DNA from: Ruegeria sp. HKCCD7303
GTDB taxonomy: Bacteria > Pseudomonadota > Alphaproteobacteria > Rhodobacterales > Rhodobacteraceae
NCBI RefSeq assembly: GCF_013111185.1
Contig: NZ_WVRE01000001.1
Coordinates: 124,001-188,000 of the forward strand
Direction: 5' to 3'
DNA length: 64,000 nt
Shown here: in pieces, positions 60,388 to 64,000 of the stretch
How positions within the stretch are numbered: the stretch's first letter is position 1
Layout: every line of letters begins with the position of its first letter
Made by a program: the position numbers and the translations under genes
Notes under the pieces: model-generated
The model's input: only the letters and a program-made list of their open reading frames with translations
Databases searched by the model: none
What the model was told of the DNA's origin: nothing

Positions 60388-61764
60388 ATGAACGTTGACG
60401 CCCGACGCGCGATTGAACAGGACAAGGCGCATCACGTCCATCCGCAGTCTAATTTGCGTCAGCATGCCGAGAATGGCCCGACCATGATCACCCATGGTAA
60501 GGGCGTCTTCATCTACGACAGCGAAGGGCATGAGATCATCGACGGGTTTTCCGGGCTGGGTTGCGTCTCGTTGGGTTACCATAACGAGCGCCTATCCAAC
60601 GCGGCCAAACGCCAGATGGATGTTCTGCCTTTTGCACCGACCTTCTACAACCGTTCGCACCCACGTGTTGCGGAATTGGGTGAGCGCCTGATTGGTATGG
60701 CTCCGGTCGACATGGACCGGGTAATGTTCCAGTGTTCCGGGTCCGAGGCGAACGATACTGCGATCAAGCTGCTGTGGTACGCCAACACCGCCAAAGGCGA
60801 GCCCAATCGCCGTAAGATCATTGGCCGCGTACGCGGTTACCATGGCAACACGATAGCCACCGTGTCCTTGTCGGGCCAACCGCATATGCATGCCAAATTT
60901 GGCCTGCCGCTGTCCGAATTCAAGCACACCGAATTGCCAAACTACTACCGCTTCCACATCGACGGTGAGAGCGAAGAAGAGTTCTCGGCCAGAATGGCGG
61001 CCAAGTTTCAAGAGCTGATTTTAGCGGAAGGCCCTGAAACCGTGGCGGCATTCTTTGCCGAACCGGCCATCTCAGGCGGTGGTGCACTGATGCCGCCCGA
61101 AGGCTATTGGCGAGAAATGCAGGCGGTTCTACGTAAATACGACATCAAGTTCCTGGCCGACGAGGTCGTTTGCGGCTTTGGTCGCACCGGCAATATGTGG
61201 GGCTCGCAGACCTGGGGGTTAGAGCCTGACATGATCTCGTGTGCCAAAGCGCTGTCGGCGGCGTTTTTCCCGATCTCGGCGCTGATGTTCAAGGATGAGA
61301 TTTACGCCGACATGATGAAGAACTCGGATGAGGTTGGCACGTTCGGTCACGGCTACACATATGCCGGACACCCGGTAGGTGCTGCCGTCGGGCTTGAGGC
61401 GTTGGATATATACGACGAGATGGATCTGGTCGGCCATGTCCGCAGGGTCTCGACCCGGTTCCTGGAAAAATGCCACGCTATGGCGGATCACCCGCTTGTG
61501 GCCGAGGTGCGGGGTGTTGGCCTGTTCTGCGGTTTCGAACTGATGAAGGATGCCAAAACCCGCGAACCTTTCGATCCCTCTTGGAAAGTGGGCGAACTTG
61601 TGCAGAACTTTGCCCATGATCGGGGTCTGTACTTGCGGGCGATTGGCGACCGGATGAGCTTTATGCCGCCGCTGATCATCAATGAGGATGAGATTGATGT
61701 TGCGACTGAACGGTTCAAGGGCGCGTTGGACGACGCGTGGGCCGTGGTCCGCACCAAGATCTGA
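60388..61764 (+). CDS. Class III (omega) aminotransferase
   Basis: A 458-residue PLP enzyme. Landmarks are QCSGSEANDTAIKL (about 115-128), GRVRGYHGNT, Asp258 in FLADEVVCGFGRTG and the Schiff-base Lys287 in DMISCAKALSAAFFP. The substrate would be a terminal or omega amine such as a beta- or gamma-amino acid or a polyamine. The aldehyde dehydrogenase gene follows by 109 bases, as expected if the transamination product is an aldehyde. A different paralogue from the transaminase at 3772 (clearly distinct sequence). Confidence 0.87.
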   Translation: MNVDARRAIEQDKAHHVHPQSNLRQHAENGPTMITHGKGVFIYDSEGHEIIDGFSGLGCVSLGYHNERLSNAAKRQMDVLPFAPTFYNRSHPRVAELGERLIGMAPVDMDRVMFQCSGSEANDTAIKLLWYANTAKGEPNRRKIIGRVRGYHGNTIATVSLSGQPHMHAKFGLPLSEFKHTELPNYYRFHIDGESEEEFSARMAAKFQELILAEGPETVAAFFAEPAISGGGALMPPEGYWREMQAVLRKYDIKFLADEVVCGFGRTGNMWGSQTWGLEPDMISCAKALSAAFFPISALMFKDEIYADMMKNSDEVGTFGHGYTYAGHPVGAAVGLEALDIYDEMDLVGHVRRVSTRFLEKCHAMADHPLVAEVRGVGLFCGFELMKDAKTREPFDPSWKVGELVQNFAHDRGLYLRAIGDRMSFMPPLIINEDEIDVATERFKGALDDAWAVVRTKI

Positions 61765-61873
61765 TTTGCTTTAGGGTCAGATCCAAGCTCTCACCCGGTC
61801 GCTGCGCCGCTGAACTCCCTCCAGGCGGCGCGACTTATTCTGAAATACCTCTAGCCTGCCAAGGAGAACAGGG

Positions 61874-63358
61874 ATGACGACACACCTGGAACCGAAACTG
61901 CCCGAAGCGGGTTTGGCCGGAAGCTATATCAACGGGGCATGGCACTGGCCCGAAGGGCGACTAGTGGTCGAAAATCCCTCGCGTCGCGCACCCATCTGCG
62001 AGGTTGGTCGCGGCACGTCAACCGAGGTCGACTTGGCCGTCGAAGCCGCCCGTGCCGCGCTCCCAGCGTGGCGCGTTTTGGCGGCAAGCGAGCGTGGCAA
62101 ACTGTTGACCGAACTCGGCCGTCGCCTGGAAGAAAATGTCGAAGAAGTCGCCCGCGTGCTGGCTGCTGAAAGCGGGAATGCGATCAAAACCCAGTCACGC
62201 GGAGAGGCATTGGGCGCGGCGGGCGTTCTGAAGTATTATGGTGGTGTGGCGGTTGAGCAAAAGGGCGAAACCCTGCCGCTCGGCCCGGGACTGCTGAGCT
62301 ATTCGACGCGCGAGCCACATGGGGTTGTGGGCTCGATCATCCCCTGGAATTCTCCATTGCAGCTTGGTGCGGTGAAGATTTCGATGGCGCTTGCCACCGG
62401 CAACTGCCTGGTGTTGAAACCTGCCGAAGATGCGCCCCTGGCAATCCTGAAACTGGCTGAACTTGCGGATGGCTTGTTTCCACCGGGTGTTTTTAATGTG
62501 GTCACTGGGTTGGGAGAGGAAGCTGGTGCAGCGCTTGCTTCGCATCCGGGTATCGACAAGGTGTCCTTTACCGGTTCAAGCGATGTGGGCAAGTTAATTG
62601 GCCATGCCACGGCTGATCGCATTGCAAAACTTACTCTGGAACTGGGCGGGAAATCCCCGACCATCGTCTTCCCTGACGCCATCGCCGATGGCCGTCTGGA
62701 CAGCACCGCGCAGCAGGTGGCAAACGCGATGCGGTTCATGCGGCAGGGCCAAAGTTGTACCGCCGGATCGCGCCTGTTTGTGCACAAGGATATCTGGGAT
62801 GAGTTGATGCCGAAGGTCGCCGAGAAATCGGCAGCTTTGAAAGTGGGTGATGCGCTGGATCCAGACGTGGATATGGGCGCGGTGGTTAACGCGGAACGCT
62901 ATGGTGAAATCCGCGCCTATGTGGCCGAAGCTGAGGCAGAAGGGGCCACCTTCCTGATCGGCGAAACGCCAGCGGAAGACCCGGCGGGTTTCTGCCCGAA
63001 CCCCACCATCGTCACCGGCGTTGATAACAATTGGCGCATCTCCCGTGAAGAGGTGTTCGGCCCGGTGATGGTCGCGATCCCCTTCGAGACCGAAGAGGAG
63101 GTGATCGCTATGGCCAATGACACTCACTATGGTCTTGCAGCCTTCCTGTTCACCCATGACGTCAGCCGCATAACGCGCCTGACGCGCGCTATCGATGCAG
63201 GCTGGATTCAGGTAAATCAGGGCGGCGGGCAAATCCCTGGGATGTCTTACGGGGGCACCAAGCAGTCGGGTATGGGCAGCGAATACTCGATTGAGGGAGC
63301 GCTAGAGGCATATACATACCGCAAATGCGTCACAATCAATATCGAGGGCGGCGCGTGA
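61874..63358 (+). CDS. NAD(P)-dependent aldehyde dehydrogenase
   Basis: A 494-residue aldehyde dehydrogenase: IIPWNSPLQLG, Glu257 in LELGGKSPTIVF, nucleophile about Cys295 in RQGQSCTAGSR, and C-terminal YGGTKQSGMGSEY. It probably oxidises the aldehyde from the transaminase encoded just before it. AAGGAGAAC precedes the ATG. Its stop overlaps the GTG start of the SelA-like gene by four bases. A succinate- or malonate-semialdehyde-like substrate is possible. Confidence 0.87.
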   Translation: MTTHLEPKLPEAGLAGSYINGAWHWPEGRLVVENPSRRAPICEVGRGTSTEVDLAVEAARAALPAWRVLAASERGKLLTELGRRLEENVEEVARVLAAESGNAIKTQSRGEALGAAGVLKYYGGVAVEQKGETLPLGPGLLSYSTREPHGVVGSIIPWNSPLQLGAVKISMALATGNCLVLKPAEDAPLAILKLAELADGLFPPGVFNVVTGLGEEAGAALASHPGIDKVSFTGSSDVGKLIGHATADRIAKLTLELGGKSPTIVFPDAIADGRLDSTAQQVANAMRFMRQGQSCTAGSRLFVHKDIWDELMPKVAEKSAALKVGDALDPDVDMGAVVNAERYGEIRAYVAEAEAEGATFLIGETPAEDPAGFCPNPTIVTGVDNNWRISREEVFGPVMVAIPFETEEEVIAMANDTHYGLAAFLFTHDVSRITRLTRAIDAGWIQVNQGGGQIPGMSYGGTKQSGMGSEYSIEGALEAYTYRKCVTINIEGGA

Positions 63359-64000
63359 GCACGGACCGGTTCGGCAATGCAATTGACCCGGGCGTGGGAT
63401 ATGCTCGGGGGGCGCTGCTGCGGGGCTCGGGGGATGAGGTGCGCAGGTTGGCGCAGGCCGGTCGCGTGGCCAGAGATTTCGTGGCCCGCGAAGGCATCGA
63501 CAAGATCGCTATCTGTACCGGTAACCTGCGGTTTTTTCCCGCCACACCGGACGATCTGAGCCTGCTGTGTGAGGAATGGATTGGTCCTGGCCTGTTCGGG
63601 GAAGAGCTGCGCAAGGCTGCTATCGCGCATCTGGGTGGACAGGGGCATGAGGCGGCGGCAGTGGTCAATCGCACTAGCGCGGGGATCGTGGCGACTGTGT
63701 TGGCGCATTCAGGCGGCAACCCGGTGCTTTCTTTGGTGGCCGCAGGCGACCGCAGCCATGCCTCGGTTCTGCGCGGGGCACGGCTGGCTGGCGTGCCGGT
63801 GCGAGAGGTTCATGATCTGGACGCAGTGCAAAAGGCTCTGGCAGAAGACAACCCGGCGCTATTCGTGATCACGCCTGTCACCTCGGAACTGTCGATGCTT
63901 GGCGATGATCTGATCCGCGACGCCGCTACGGCTGGGAACAAGGCGGGCTGTGTCACGTTCCTGGATGACGCCTATGGTGCGCGGTTCCGCCCGGTGCTGT
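63355..64000 (+). CDS. SelA-like PLP-dependent protein (cut by the window edge)
   Basis: An open frame of 215 codons with a GTG start overlapping the preceding stop, running off the right end of the window. The protein resembles the SelA/D-glucosaminate-6-phosphate ammonia-lyase-like fold-type I PLP group: GHEAAAVVNRTSAGIVATVLAHSGG-type opening, AGDRSHASVLRGARLAGVPVREV and VTFLDDAYGARFR with the cofactor Asp. The Lys that binds PLP would lie beyond the edge. Such proteins include racemases, lyases and synthases, so no substrate is named. Translational coupling ties it to the aldehyde dehydrogenase pathway. Confidence 0.65.
   Translation, partial: MSTDRFGNAIDPGVGYARGALLRGSGDEVRRLAQAGRVARDFVAREGIDKIAICTGNLRFFPATPDDLSLLCEEWIGPGLFGEELRKAAIAHLGGQGHEAAAVVNRTSAGIVATVLAHSGGNPVLSLVAAGDRSHASVLRGARLAGVPVREVHDLDAVQKALAEDNPALFVITPVTSELSMLGDDLIRDAATAGNKAGCVTFLDDAYGARFRPVL

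Overview
The window looks like a catabolic 'accessory' stretch from a marine alphaproteobacterium of the roseobacter group (Rhodobacterales). The support is gene content: a complete beta-hydroxyaspartate cycle cluster (bhcRABCD), a DddP-family M24 enzyme, a Rieske-type betaine oxygenase, TRAP, TTT and ProU-type importers, and Hint-domain and Gly/Asn-rich secreted proteins. No rRNA, tRNA, CRISPR array or replication gene was seen. Nearly every block is a small catabolic module with its own regulator: LysR x3, LacI x2, RpiR, GlxA/AraC, GntR, IclR and one two-component system.

Layout. 480-13162: a divergent module for a quaternary or tertiary amine, probably a (hydroxy)proline-betaine-like compound. 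It has a MaoC/HTD2-type hydratase, a GlxA regulator, a ferredoxin reductase, a class III transaminase, an enolase-superfamily epimerase/dehydratase, a dimethylglycine-dehydrogenase-like flavoprotein, an RpiR regulator, a Rieske oxygenase, an aldehyde dehydrogenase and a CMD protein. 13163-15784: a decayed patch (IS6 transposase remnant, 5'-truncated GlcD-like gene, truncated AsnC regulator) around one intact HAD dehalogenase. 16153-20689: LysR plus a TRAP transporter with a universal stress protein. 21154-28240: a SauT/SauS-like acyl-CoA ligase and acylating aldehyde dehydrogenase, with a TctABC transporter and a LacI regulator, suggesting sulfoacetate or a related acid. 28591-32844: a two-component system beside two Gly/Asn-rich secreted proteins and a small protein.

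33293-40379: LacI, two palindromic operators, a DUF1989::GcvT fusion and a glycine-betaine-type ABC importer. 40708-41850: a class I/II aminotransferase. 42500-47611: a hydroxyproline operon (Pyr4H2C deaminase, 4-hydroxyproline epimerase, FAD D-amino acid dehydrogenase, trans-3-hydroxyproline dehydratase-like protein, GntR). 47623-53070: the beta-hydroxyaspartate cycle genes with divergent bhcR and a palindrome-rich promoter region. 53195-58100: LysR diverging from a HalD-like Fe/2OG oxygenase, a DddP-like M24 enzyme and a B12-binding mutase-like protein; this is the best candidate for an undescribed pathway. 58237-59343: a Hint-domain protein. 59355-64000: LysR diverging from a class III transaminase, an aldehyde dehydrogenase and a SelA-like PLP protein cut by the window edge.

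The modules fit together as osmolyte and amino-acid scavenging. Importers bring in betaines, sulfonates and organic acids. Demethylation yields C1 units and secondary amines, hydroxyproline flows to 2-oxoglutarate, and the beta-hydroxyaspartate cycle converts glyoxylate plus glycine to oxaloacetate-level C4 compounds. Function calls rest on motif reading and family recall; no database search was run.
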